The position numbers were made by a program, and so were the translations under genes. Below are positions 12,061 through 26,000 of a DNA stretch of 64,000 bases, piece by piece. The first letter of the stretch is position 1. Every line of letters begins with the position of its first letter. This DNA comes from Anadara kagoshimensis (taxonomy: Eukaryota; Mollusca; Bivalvia; Arcoida; Arcidae): contig CM037874.1 in the NCBI GenBank assembly GCA_021292105.1, forward strand, positions 54,046,540-54,110,539, read 5' to 3'. Below the pieces are notes generated by a model. It had not been told where the DNA came from and ran no database searches. It worked only from the letters and a program-made list of their open reading frames with translations.

Positions 12061-12487
12061 TGTAAATGGATATTCCTAAACCGTCAATATAAATAAGCAC
12101 AACACCTTTAAATTACTAGGTAATCCAAATATAAGCGATGGATATAAGGCTTAGAACAAATGTGTAATCGCTTTGTTTACCTATTTTAATGTCTTTGGCA
12201 GACCCAAAAGCTTTTGTTTATTATTTTGAACACGGGACGTTGAAATCAAATAACGACGTCGTTTATAGAAAAACATAAAACCAAACCATTTTAATTTATT
12301 CATTACTTTATTTAATTGTATTGCTATAATATTTTGGGAAGTAGACAAATTTTTATTGCTTAGATAAAATTTTTCGAAACCTTAATTTTTTAGTCCTCTT
12401 TATTGCGTACTGCAAGTAGAAATTAGGGCGCTTCTTTTAGTTTTTATGTCATCTTGTTTTAATTTGACTGTTTGTTGTTAGTGTTTT

Positions 12488-13385
12488 TAGCTCACATGAC
12501 CGAAGGTCTTATGAGCTTATGGCATAGTGTGTATGTGTGCGCGTGCGTATGTGCGTCGATAACACATATTTCCGACTTCTAACACTACCAGACAGATTTC
12601 AATGAAACTTAGCCAAAAGTATATATGGGCTGATGCAATTCAGATTTTTTCGGGGCGTTGTTATGGCTACATAACTAGGTCAAGGTGACCTAGGGGTGCA
12701 AAAATCTTAAAACATTTCTTCCAAGAAACGAGGATTGAAGAAAAAATATGATGTGATATTTGGCTTCTCTAGGGTATTAAGCCTATAGTTCGTTCGGACA
12801 AAAAATATGTTACGCGTTTTTTTGCGTTAAATTTGAAAAAAGGCTTAAAATTGTTATAACTCAACTAGTTGCTCAGATAATGACATGGGGTTTTCAGTTT
12901 TGACACATTCTCGTAATAACCTTCAACACAGGGTCATGAATTTTTTACCTTTCTGATAGGTAATTGGTTCAAAAGTCAAGGTCGCAGATGGGGAAAATAT
13001 CGAAATGGTAACTTATCTGGTAACTATTAAATTTTTGTGTAGGTATGTGTTTAAAAATGATGTAGGTATTGATATAATGGTCATTTTGATGTATAGAAAA
13101 AAGTCAAGCTCACAGACGCAAAACAATACTTAAATGGTTAATTATCTCGAAAACCTTTTACTTTATGTATAGGCATGTATATTGAAATCATTTTGATGCA
13201 TGAAAAAAGGTCATTGGTTCAAAGGCCAAGGCCAAAGATGCAAAAGAATATTGAAATGGTTATTTAACTAGAAAAACACTCAATTTGTTACTATATGAAA
13301 AGATTTTGACATTGGGGTTACAGTATTTATGTTTTCTTGGAAATTTTAGATAGACATTATTTACCAGGCCGAATGGGTCTCTTTG
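12488..13385. mobile_element. Noncoding dispersed-type element starting TTAGCTCACATGACC
   Basis: Left end TTAGCTCACATGACCGAAGG with a short inverted repeat (GACCGAAGGTC). The interior has three or four loose repeats (AAAGGTCATTGGTTCAAAGG, GAATATTGAAATGGTTA). The right end is GGCCGAATGGGTCTCTTTG. Same style as the element at 55551. No protein. Confidence 0.5.
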
Positions 13386-13830
13386 TTATTACATACATAG
13401 ATTCAACTACATGTCATAAACCAGAAACGTCTCCTTTTTCTGAACGTCATTCAATATAGGTCACGGAATCCATGTAAATGTATTTTTATGCCAGTAAATA
13501 TGTATAATATACGTAAGCAATATTATTTTCAAGAACATAATTCGATTAATGACTATAATCACTATTATCTCTATACATGCAATATATACGTAGTAGTTAA
13601 GCTGTCACATAATAAAGGATTGAACCTATATCGATTATTAAAATGTTTCTCACGCCTGGATTTCGCAAGAGTATACATAGTAATGCTCAATTTCTAGAGG
13701 CTGACATGTGATCGTTTGTTAGTGTAATCATTGATAAGAGCCTGAAATATAAAAGCACTTATCATTGATAACTAAGGTTTAACACGATATAGGTTCTGAC
13801 AATTCGAAGTCATCAATACAATAAAGAAAT

Positions 13831-14002
13831 ATGAATTACAAATATCTGAGTGTACTTGCTAAGAACAAAGTTAAAATTGATAATGTTTCATTTTTGTTGG
13901 AAAATATTTCGGACTCAATTTACGGTAACCAGTATTTGCTGTTTCATTCTAAACTTACAGAGATTGAAGATTATTTAGTTGGAATATATTTGATATTAAC
14001 AG
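13831..14002 (+). CDS. Opsin exon 1 (N terminus and start of TM1)
   Basis: Encodes residues 1-57 plus one base. The extracellular N terminus has sequons Asn18-Val-Ser and Asn25-Ile-Ser. SKLTEIEDYLVGIYLILTG then enters TM1. The donor is G|GTCAGT at 14003 (phase 1). It joins exon 2, 12.6 kb away, to make ILTG-IFSIILNSLVIY, which restores a continuous first helix. No other exon in the window fits this junction as well. Confidence 0.82.
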
Positions 14003-17000
14003 GTCAGTATGTTAGTATTAACGTATTTAGCACTTTTTCCCATTTTGTCTTAAAATGTATTATGTATAGTATATTACAGTCCAACAATATTTAAAACAAA
14101 TAATTTTTATTTTTATTTTTACTTGTATTTTTCTCATTGCATTATCTTTTTACAATTATGTTATGAGCGCTACTAATAATGATTTTTTTTTCAAAATAGC
14201 TGCCTAATGCTGCTGCAAAATTAGAACAGGTTTATTAATAATAAGTCACCGAAAAAAGATTCCGTATCTTTCACAACCTGACTTATCAATTCCAAAGTTT
14301 TTACTTTGCTTCTGGATTGTGATTCGGACATGGATTATTATGTTTGTTTTTAATCATACTTCATATAAATCAACTATATTTATAATAGTATGTCAAATCT
14401 GATTCATAACATTCTGATAATGCTGATTGTAGATAAATGATATTTTATATAAGGAATAATAAAACTGACAAACATTTATCAACAAATCTGAAAACAGCTT
14501 TAACATCCAATCTCACTTTTCCCCGAAGAAAGTTCCTTAGTTTTGACGTAAGTTGTCAGGTTTCAATCTATTTACCTTGCTTTTATGACAGGTTGATGTA
14601 GGAGGCTAACTAATTCGGTAGCTCAGTTGTTAGCTTGCTCGCTCCGTAAGTGGGAGGTCTTTGGTTCAATCCCAGGCCGGGTCTGACCCAAGACTTAAAC
14701 GTGGGTAGTGACTGTTCTTTCGCCAAGCATCCGGCATTACGAAATGAAAGTTGCATGTTCTTCGGATAGGAACTTAAAATAAACCAGATCCCGTATCTTC
14801 GTAGGCTTGGTACGATAAAGAACCCTGCTGTATTATAGCATCAGTGCAATATGCACAGGCAAAATTTTCACATTTGCCTATAGCTGGCGATGTCTCCATA
14901 TAAGTGAAATATTTTTGACTGGGACAATAAACACCATTACTCAATTCAACTCCACTCTTGATTTTGTAGACTTTTTATAGTTCGTTCTTTCTTCTTTCTT
15001 TGCTGTTTTCTACAATGATCAATATTTGCTATGTTTGCTATTGTGTTTGTAAAAACTAGGTTGGTTTTGACCTTCAACATGTTTCACAATTACAAAAGTG
15101 GAGATAAGCTTAAACATAAGGAGTCTTAAATTTAGGGACACCAATAAGCTTTTGATCTTGTTTTCCTTTTGTTTAATTTTTAGATATTTAAGTTTTATAT
15201 TACTTTTTGTCAATTATCATATGTGAATATGCAGTTTTTGTTAAAATTTTAAAGCTTGTCTATTTTGGTATGAACATTTTCAAAATATGAAATTCTCTAC
15301 CATTAGTTTTCTCCTGAATATTATTGCTTAACGGACATTTCGGAATTCCTCATCAACAATGCTCTGACCAAAATTGTCAAAATTCAAATATTTTTATGAT
15401 GCTGAAACGAAAAAAAACTAGGGCATAAATATGTGTTTCCAATTTCACGTAAGACAATACTTTCACGATTAAGCATAACTTAGTGTATTAAAGAATTTTT
15501 AAAATGTTCGTATAAAATTTGTTTAAAAAACAAAGCAGAGAATTTTGATTAATAATGTTTATATGATAAATAGATTGCACTGTCTACTGGTTTAACGATA
15601 TTCTCGGGGACGCTTAGTCACATGTTTCAACAGATTCATTCGATAAAAATAACATTGTTATATCAAAAATTTTACATTTCTATTTTCTTTACGAAAACTA
15701 CAGAATCTTTTGTATCAATCAAATGATATAAGATGTCCTAGACTCCAAAAACGTTATGCCTATTATCTGTCGATATGTATGATGGCAGTGTATATAAATT
15801 AACTGGGAAATTAAATTTAGGAAACATAATATATTGAGGATAAAAAGATAAAACACATTCAGGGTACTGAGTACCTTTTACAATGAATCAGTAGGTAACA
15901 GATTAAATTTTTAAAATGAAAATAACACAATTTGTTGTCTGGTATGTGTTTGATTGCATATGATAAATGTTATTTTTTTGCATGTCAGTTAACCTCTGAG
16001 CAGGAATCTATGCTGGTAGCTGGTGCCCTGAGAACATTATAAACTCAGAAGGCAATAATTGTGTGTTATTGTTACATATACACTTTGTTTAAATTTGCTG
16101 CTTAAAAAGATTGAAATTCCTCAAAAAGATTATACTCCCTCATGCAAAGTATTTTCTAACTAGTTTGCGTAAAATATAATTTGGTCCTCTGGTTATCTTT
16201 TCAACATCTTGAAACTATTTTCGTTCCATAACTTTTGTCCAGGCACTAATGATTAGAAATTGTATTCCGAAACGGCCGTCTAGTGCTCTAAAATCCAAAC
16301 TGGCATAATATGTAATAATAATATTATACTGAGTCCAGATTTGATTGTCTGTTTTCAAAGTTTTAATAATTTAATATCACAAAATTGTTTTTTCGTAAAA
16401 TGCAGCATTTGTTTACCATTTGCAAATGAAGTTTTTGTCGATTTTAACTTTTCAAAAGCAGTCTATCTGGTAGATCAGACACATATTAATATAAATTGTC
16501 AAAATAAAAACTAATAAGACCTTCAAACTCAAAATCCACAAAATAGAATATTAAATTAAGCGTCTGTAAGCGTTTTGACCCTAACGAAATGTTTCATTTG
16601 AAGCTGCATCACAAATCTGATGACTTCAATTTTTCTATTGTTAACGTTCCTTTTCTATGCAGCACTATCCTTGTTTTTCCTGCTTATGGTGTATTTGTTT
16701 CCCAATTAATACGCTATGGTAAATCTTTATCCAACTGCGGGAAATTTATACAACAAGGCAAGCTACTTATGAATAAATTGTTGTCCCAGGGATATTTAGG
16801 TCCATGCTTATCAAGGCTCTCAAAGAGTTTAATGGACTTTATCGCAATATTGTTGATGAAATGATGTCTCAGTATCCAACATTACCCTAGATATATTTGA
16901 CGTTCCATAGTTCCGTGTTCCTCTCATACCAAATTTTATTACAAACGCTGAGTTTTGCTAGCTAAACAGGAAGTACTGACTCTTTCGGAGCACTCGGAGT

Positions 17001-20000
17001 CACTTCTCTTGTGGAAGTTCATGGGTATAATAATTGGACATTTTGCACACTGAATAATTTGCGTATATTAAAGATATATTTCAATATATATTTAAATATA
17101 TATTTAAACCTAAAAATATATAAAAAGTGTAACATCCAATCAAAACTACAGAATAATCAATTGACGGATCGCCGGCCACGCACACAATGTTACAACAAAG
17201 GCCCAGCATTTTTGAATTACACGCAAAAAGAATGAAAACTCGGCATGAATTGTGATATTTAATGACGTCACTGATAACTAAAACGCCATAAGTTCCTGTG
17301 GCGCTGCTTTGATAACATGATGTGATGGCGGCCATTGTCGGAACATAAAAGGCATGGCCAGCGATACGTCAACTATCAAGAAGTTTCTATACTATAGACC
17401 ACGCAATCAAAAAACAAATCAAACATACCAATCCATGTTCAAACAACATTGCAAAATGAAAAAATGAAAACTTCGAAGCCGGCTTATTTGGTAAAACACG
17501 CGAATCCCATCAGAGAGGTGAGGACTTTATAAAAATAGACTAAGAATTTGATCAAGTCTTAAAGCCCTTGATATTGTTGATAAGTATGATGACTGCGCAT
17601 CATTAACTATCCTGGGCATATTAGACGTCCCATAGTTCCTTGATCCTTTAGATATCAAGTTTCATTTCACATGTGGCCTTGTATCTAGCCAATCCTTCCG
17701 GAATAATTTAATTTGCTTTCGGAGTTTGTGTTTGTGCTCGATCAATAGGACAAAATTAACAATCAAAACCGTATTCAAATATATAGCTTCCCTGATTAAT
17801 GAAATAACATTATTTTTTGTCTAGAACTGGCTGTCGGTCAACGGCCACAAATAGAGCACCTGGTGACACTCATGACTTTTAACTGAAATATAATCTGATC
17901 TTTCATTTAGATTTTCAACGTATGTGATGGGTCGTTTCAGATTTCAACCCGATTGATTAAATGCACTTGAATACACCTATATTGATAAAAACGGATACGA
18001 AGTACTATCTATCATCTTACGCAATTGAACAATCCCTGAAAATGACTTTTATTTGCATGGTGCATGTACTCATTTGACTAGAGATACGTTTTTCAGTGGT
18101 CCATATCGAAGTTTTGTGAATTAAGTGTCTCGCTTCGATTCCCAAAACGGAAAGCATGGCATAAATTTGGCATTTAATTTCAGATTGTATTACATATTAT
18201 ACCAGTTTTAATTTTACATCACTAGATGGCCGTTTTGGAATACAATTCCTCATCAGTAGTGCTTGGACCAAAATTATGAAACCAAAATTATTTTGAAAAT
18301 GTTGAAAAGGTACCCAGAGGACCAAAATATATTTTACGAAATTAAGCTAAGGAAATACTTTGCATGAGTGAGTATACCTTAGTTTTTGAGAAACTTCAAA
18401 TTTTAACTTGCAGGAAATTTAGACAATTATATCAATTTGTTCAATTGACAAGTGAATGAGACCCAAAATAGTCTTGCTTATGTAAATGGATAAGTATGTT
18501 TGTTTTTGATTATCTCCGAAAAGAGAAAAAACAAAATTTAAAAGCATAACTAAAACGTTGTTATGGATATGAGACCTGTTTCAATGATTGTGATATAAAA
18601 TATATATTTGAAATGCTCATACTTATATGAGCTAAATTGGGCTAAATTAGAAGATGTTGAGCTTGATACTTTATCCGACTGGATAAAGGTTGTGAGGTCT
18701 TTTGTTAAAACTAGGATTGCCAAACTTAAAGGGTATATGAGTACTAAACCGTCTTCAGTACTCAAGAATCCAGAAATCAAGGCAATTGTAACAGACATAC
18801 ACAACAAATATGTTGTTGTCCCAGCTGATAAGGCTTCCAACAACATTATTATCGTTTGTAAGAGATTCTACCTTGAATGTCTTATTAAAGAGCTTGATTT
18901 CGATAGTATATCAAATAACCCTGCATATACTAGAACTAATTTTACTAAAGATGAAGTTCTTTCCAACCATAGGGGAGTTTTCGAGTCTTTCGATATCAAT
19001 CTTAAAGAGGAAGATCTTGATCTTCCTTACTTGTATTGGATTCCTAAACTCAATAAAAATCGATACAAGGAAAGATATATAGCAGGCTCATCTAAATGTA
19101 CTGCTAAATCATTATCGGTAACTCTAACACAAATTTTGACAATCGTCAAAGATGGTCTTCAGTCTTATTCAGAAAAAGTATATTCTACATCTGGAATCAA
19201 CCAAATGTGGATTCTCAAAAATTCTAAAGAATTACTTGAACATCTTTCTTCTAATACTTTATCTCATGTAAAAAGTATAAAAACATTTGATTTTTCTACA
19301 CTATACACCACAATCCCTCATTCTAAATTGAAAGAACGTCTTAAAGAAATTATTCACTGGTCTTTCTTCTACAAAAACGGTAAGCCAAGATACAGATATC
19401 TGGTGCAGAACAGAGATTCTGGTTATTTTGTCAAACACCATACGTATTGCAAACAAAAATATACTGAAGATACCATCAACAAAATGTTGGAGTTTTTGAT
19501 AGATAACATATTTGTTGTGTTTGGTAATATAGTTTTTCAGCAAACAATCGGTATACCAATGGGTACAAACTGTGCACCATTGCTTGCTGATTTGTTTCTT
19601 TATTCTTACGAAGCAGAATTTATGCAGAACCTTGTTAAATCTGTAGAGAAAACTGTCGCCAAATCATTCAACTCAACATACAGATATATAGATGACGTTC
19701 TGTCTCTTAACAATCCTAAATTTGGAGACTATGTAAATGTCATCTTTCCTAGTGAGCTTGAAATAAAAGACACGACTGATTCCTCAAGTTCTGCTTCATA
19801 TTTAGACCTATACCTGAATTATGACGCACAGGAAAGGCTACATTTGAAACTTTATGACAAACGTGATGACTTCAATTTTTCTATTGTCAACTTTCCTTTT
19901 TTATGCAGCAATATACCTGCTTCTCCTGCTTATGGTGTATTTGTTTCCCAATTAATACGCTATGGTAGAGCTTGTTCCCACTACGGGGACTTTGTACAAC

Positions 20001-23000
20001 GAAGTAGGCTGCTTGCAAATAAATTGTTGACTCAGGGATATTGCAAGCCTAGGCTTATCAAGGCCCTCAAAAAGTTTTATGGCCGTCATCACAGTATTGT
20101 TGATAAGTTTGATGTCTCTGTGTCCAGGATTGCCTTGGATATATTTGACGTCTCGTAGTTCCATGTTCCTTTCACACAATTTTGATTACACACGTGGCGG
20201 GTGTAGCTAGCTAAACAGGAGGTGCTTACCTTTCCGGAGCACCCGGCCTTACTTGCCTGGTGGAAGTTCACGTGTCTAACCTAACTTGTCAGTTCCAAAG
20301 TTTTTACTTTGCTTCTGGATTGAGATTCGGAAATGAATTAGTATGTTTATTTTTGATTATATTTTAGTTTAAAAAAGACAGTAGTCTTCTTATACTTTAT
20401 CTCATGTAAAAAGTATAAAAACATTTGATTTTTCTACACTATACACCACAATCCCTCATTCTAAATTGAAAGAACGTCTTAAAGAAATTATTCACTGGTC
20501 TTTCTTCTACAAAAACGGTAAGCCAAGATACAGATATCTGGTGCAGAACAGAGATTCTGGTTATTTTGTCAAGCACCATACGTATTGCAAACAAAAATAT
20601 ACTGAAGATACCATCAACAAAATGTTGGAGTTTTTGATAGATAACATATTTGTTGTGTTTGGTAATATAGTTTTTCAGCAAACAATCGGTATACCAATGG
20701 GTACAAACTGTGCACCATTGCTTGCTGATTTGTTTCTTTATTCTTACGAAGCAGAATTTATGCAGAACCTTGTTAAATCTGTAGAGAAAACTGTCGCCAA
20801 ATCATTCAACTCAACATACAGATATATAGTTGACGTTCTGTCTCTTAACAATCCTAAATTTGGAGACTATGTAAATGTCATCTTTCCTAGTGAGCTTGAA
20901 ATAAAAGACACGACTGATTCCTCAAGTTCTGCTTCATATTTAGACCTATACCTGAATTATGACGCACAGGAAATACTACAATTGAAACTTTATGACAAAC
21001 GTGATGACTTCAATTTTTCTATTGTCAACTTTCCTTTTTTATGCAGCAATAAACCTGCTTCTCCTGCTTATGGTGTATTTGTTTCCCAATTAATACGCTA
21101 TGGTAGAGCTTGTTCCCACTACGGGGACTTTGTACAACGAAGTAGGCTGCTTGCAAATAAATTGTTGACTCAGGGATATTGAAAGCCTAGGCTTATCAAG
21201 GCCCTCAAAAAGTTTTATGGTCGTCATCACAGTATTGTTGATAAGTTTGATGTCTCTGTGTCCAGGATTGCCTTGGATATATTTGACGTCTCGTAGTTCC
21301 ATGTTCCTTTCACACAATTTTAATTACACACGTGGCGGGTGTAGCTAGCTAAACAGGAGGTGCTTACCCTTCCGGAGCACCCGGCCTCACTTGCCTGGTG
21401 GAAGTTCACGTGTCTAACCTAACTTGTCAGTTCCAAAGTTTTTACTTTGCTTCTGGATTGTGATTCGGAAATGGATTAGTATGCTTTTTTTTGATTATAT
21501 TTTTATTTAAAAAAGACAGTAACACAACTGTAATAACTGATAATACATACCGTCTGAGTTGACAGTCCGTTTAAACTTTTTCAAATTACTATGCTAGTGA
21601 AAGATTGATGATACGTTAAAAACCGTGCTTAATGTCCACAGCATATAACTAACAACAATAAGTTAAACGATAAATATTTACTATTGTGCATTGTATATTA
21701 TGTTTTATAGCTAGATGGCGTTTTAACGCTACTACCAACATCACGAAATGAAAAAAAAACTAATTACAATGGGGAATGTCATTTACACATGCTATGAAAA
21801 ACAAAATAATCAATCAAAATTATTTCATAAAAATATTTATTTTGGAGCATAATGTGATGGGTTTTTAATTTTTATAATTATCACTGTAAAGACGCTTTAA
21901 ACAGTACATAATGTTATTTGAATGCATGCGTTATATAAATTAAAACATTATTTCGATGATTCGGAATTGATTTCTCAGATTCAAATTTACTGCTTTCCTT
22001 CTGGATTTTAAATCGGACATGGACTAGTATGTTTGTTTTTTATTGTGTCTTTCTGAGAAATTCAATAAAGATGTGTTGATGTTTTGGAAATACCGAGGGT
22101 TTTATCCCCTGTTTCCGAGACCCCGAACATTCTTCTTGGAAAGCAACAAATTCCTTTAAAATACACTGCCTGTTGAAATAAATGCTAGAATAAGCATAAA
22201 GACTAACTACTTCTTTATTTAAAAAACAAAACAAAGCTTTGTTTTATCGGCTAGGACTAATGAAAAATATATTGGTCAATCTATTTTGCGCCTCAGAAAT
22301 GGTCAGAACACTACTAATTAAGTAATGATTGTAATTTTTTTTATCTATGGGGTAATGGATAAAATTATGTGGTGCATGCGGCATAAAACCGCAAAGCGAA
22401 TTATGCATACGCGTGCACCAAATAATTTTATGTATGACCCCATAGATAGAAAAAAAATTACAATCATTCCTTATAATTAAATTCAAAAATAAGTTCAATA
22501 TTCATAACATTCATGTAATCTTTAAATTATACACATGAAACAAAAAAAAACAGCGCATTAAAACAAAAAATGACACATTAATCTAAAAGCGGAACACAGA
22601 TGATTGCCAATGGCAACCGCCGGTAGCCAGCTTTGCATGAACATTTTCTGCACAATATGACGTCAAAAATTCTGTCTATGGATCATAGATATAAATAATT
22701 ACAACACTGGATAGTATTAAAATTTACTTATTGAGAAATAGTACATCTAGTGTTGCAAATTTACAGTAATAATATGTATATTGATTGTTTCTGTAAATTC
22801 TGGTTATTCTGAAAATTAGGATGTTTGGTTAAACAAATGAGAAATCCATAATAGCTTGCTTAAAACCACTGAACCACAAAGAATAAAATAAAACCAACAA
22901 TGCCAGAACAATTTAGTCAAAATTGATGGCGTCCTAGTATTGTAACTGGGCTTTTTTCATTCAGGATTCGTTAGTTTGGATTGTGTGTGTCGCCATCAAT

Positions 23001-26000
23001 AATCAAGTTTTAACTACCATCACTTGTTCTGTTAAACCAATTTTCAGTCAGTTATTCTGTCCATTTTTGAAATTATAGATTGCAGTCAAGTACATGTATA
23101 TATGTAAATCTCCGTAATGCAGATAATAGCCTATATCGTGTAATGTCTCTCAAAAGAGAGTTGACTGTCTCCAATCACATATTCAGTAAACTGGGTTATA
23201 CCCAATTAAATAACCGTATATAACTTGTGTGTATCTCTGTTTTATCACGTTTGTCTGTAAACTTTAGTAAAATATTTTCTAGTGTCAGTCACATTATTCG
23301 AAGTTAATATCGACCCAATTAGAGACGGTTAAAGAACAATTTGCATACCATAGATGTAGATTTACTTTATACCTTCTAAATTACGTCGTACCTCTGTGAC
23401 ATTGGAAGTCAAGCACAAACATACTGGTTCATGTCCAAAACAAAAAATGAAAACTTTGGAACAACGGCAAATTTGGTTAAATACGTAAACGGAAGCGTAG
23501 GCAGTTCATGTTTGTGCTATTAAAATTGAGAAGTAAATAAACATAAAATTAGGTGACGTAATTACATTTTATACCAGTTTTAATTCTACAGCACTAGACG
23601 GCCGTTTCGGAATATAATTCCTCATCAGTAGTGCTTGGACCAAATTTATGAAAACAAAATTATTTTGAAGACGATGAAAAGCTACCAAAAGGACCAAAAT
23701 ATATTTTACCAAATTAGGCTAAGGAAATACTTTGCATGAGGGAGTTTACCTTAGTTTTTGAGAAATTTCAATTTTAAACTTGCAGGAAATTCAGACAATT
23801 ATAGTATATTTCTAGCAATAATACGAAATTATTGCCTACTGATTATAAATTATACCCAATAATAGTTTTGATACAGAAAGATCTTTATACTTATCAACAC
23901 TATTGTACTGACGGCCATATAACGTTTTCGGGCCTAAGCTTTCATTATCCCTAAACTAACCATTTATTTGTCAACAGTTTGCTTTTTTGTATAAAGATTC
24001 TGTAGTGGAACCAAATACCATAGCGTACTACATTATATATTTACCAGTTTTAATTTTACACCACTGCACCGCCTTCAAGGAATGCAATTTTTTAATCTGT
24101 AAACCAAAGGACAAAATATATTTTACCAAATTTAGCTAAAGAAATACTTTGCATGATGGAGTATACAAACTATGAAATAATACAGAAAAAAGCAGATATA
24201 ATGCTGCATAGAAATTAGTTGTCAATAAATAAGTCATCACGTTTGGTAAACTTTAGATTAAAAAACCCATATCAATTCATGTTATGTTTATTTTTACTCT
24301 TCTGGGGCATCCTGGCCTCACTTACTTGGTGGAAGTTCACGTGTCTAACCCGACTTGTCAGTTCCAAAGTTGTTACTTTGCTTTTGAAATGTGATTCGGA
24401 CATGGATTACATGTTCTTTTTTTGTTGTTGTTGTTGTTGTTTTATCCATTCAAAAATTGGTGTGTGATATTCATGCATATCTAATGTACTAATTTTTGTT
24501 TCATGTGTCCTTTAGAGGTTAAGAATCGGAATTGGTGTTTATCAGATTTAAATTCCCCTTATTATTTATTTAAATTGACCTTGTGTAAGCTGTTTAAGGT
24601 TTACATGAATTTTGTCCTTGCTCTTTAAAGTAAATTGTCGTTTTTATTTATTTTTATTTGTAAAAACTCAGTAAAAGTAAATTATATTTTGCGTCATGTA
24701 TGTTAAAGATTTTGATTTAGTAATCATATTATTGCTACACTCAATTTCTTAGCATAAAGTAGTATTTTGACGTACTTAAAAAACTTGTTTTATGGTGTTC
24801 CTCTTGACAGGGTTTTAATTAGTAATTCAAAACTCGACGGTAGTATACATAATTCCCATTCACAGAAACTTATTTATCTCGCTATTTTGTTTTGTTTTGG
24901 ATTTTTCAACTTGTAATTTATGTTTTAAATTGGCTGTAAGTTCATAAGATTGCTTGATTTGCAGAACTCTATTATATTTCAATGCTATTGACCTTTTCAA
25001 TATCTAAAATACCGTTCAGATGATGAAACTCAAGTTGTGTTTTCTTTTACCTTTTGTTCTATTATTTATTTGTTATTTTTGTCTTCATGTCATCCATTTT
25101 CAGCAATTTACCATGCAAATGTCATGGACGTTTTTGTAAATACAACTTAGTCGACTATTTTAATAAGACTTTTAGTTGCCGACATGTTGGATTGTTTGGC
25201 CTTCTATTAAAACTATATTCATACCACAGATCATTAACATTTCACTGAACATTAAAATCCTTAGTCTGGATTTTATCGTCATTGTTCCACTTATTTGTTT
25301 CACTTTTCTTGTCATCTTTGGCTGCTTCTTATAATAACATGTAGTGTATCAATAAATGGTTGTGGTGACTTAAACCATATTCACAGTTTTCAAATACTAT
25401 TTTTCCTCTATTGTATTTTTTATTTACCATTTGTTATAATAACTTATTATACCAGTGTTGATGTTACGTCCGTTTTTGGAAATGCATTTCTTCATCATTA
25501 GTGTATGGACCAAAATTGTAAAACCAAAAGTTTTCAAAGGATTGAAAAATCCAAAGGACCAAAATATATTTAACCAAATTCACCTTTGCATACTTTGCAT
25601 CAGGGAGTATACCTTATAATTTGTGGCTTTTAAAATTTATACTAGCAGCAAAAGTACACAATAGTATTATTCTTACAATTATTATTCTTAAAGTATTGCT
25701 TAATGAGTTTGTGATATCCTCAAGGGAACTATCCATCAGCAGAGATACCGACTCAAGCAAAAATTTAGGTCCCAACATTAGCAACAATAGCACTACGCCC
25801 ACATCAGCAGAATTTACTCCAGTTTTTGTAATAATTATAATGTTCACAAAAGCTTGATTACACACGTGGCGGATGTAGCTAGATAAACAGAAGGTCTTAC
25901 TCTTTCGGAGCACCCTGGTGGAAGTTCACGAGTCTAACTTGACTTGTCAGTTCCAAAGTTTTTTATTTACTTCTGGGTGTGGTTCAGGCATGGATTAGTA

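Noticed and set aside
14613-14690. tRNA genes at the heads of family B repeats
   Set aside because: A and B boxes are present but acceptor stems do not pair, and each head continues into the same SINE body.
25621-25857. 78-codon + frame and its - strand partner
   Set aside because: Lies in a hammerhead module and its flank; no known motif.
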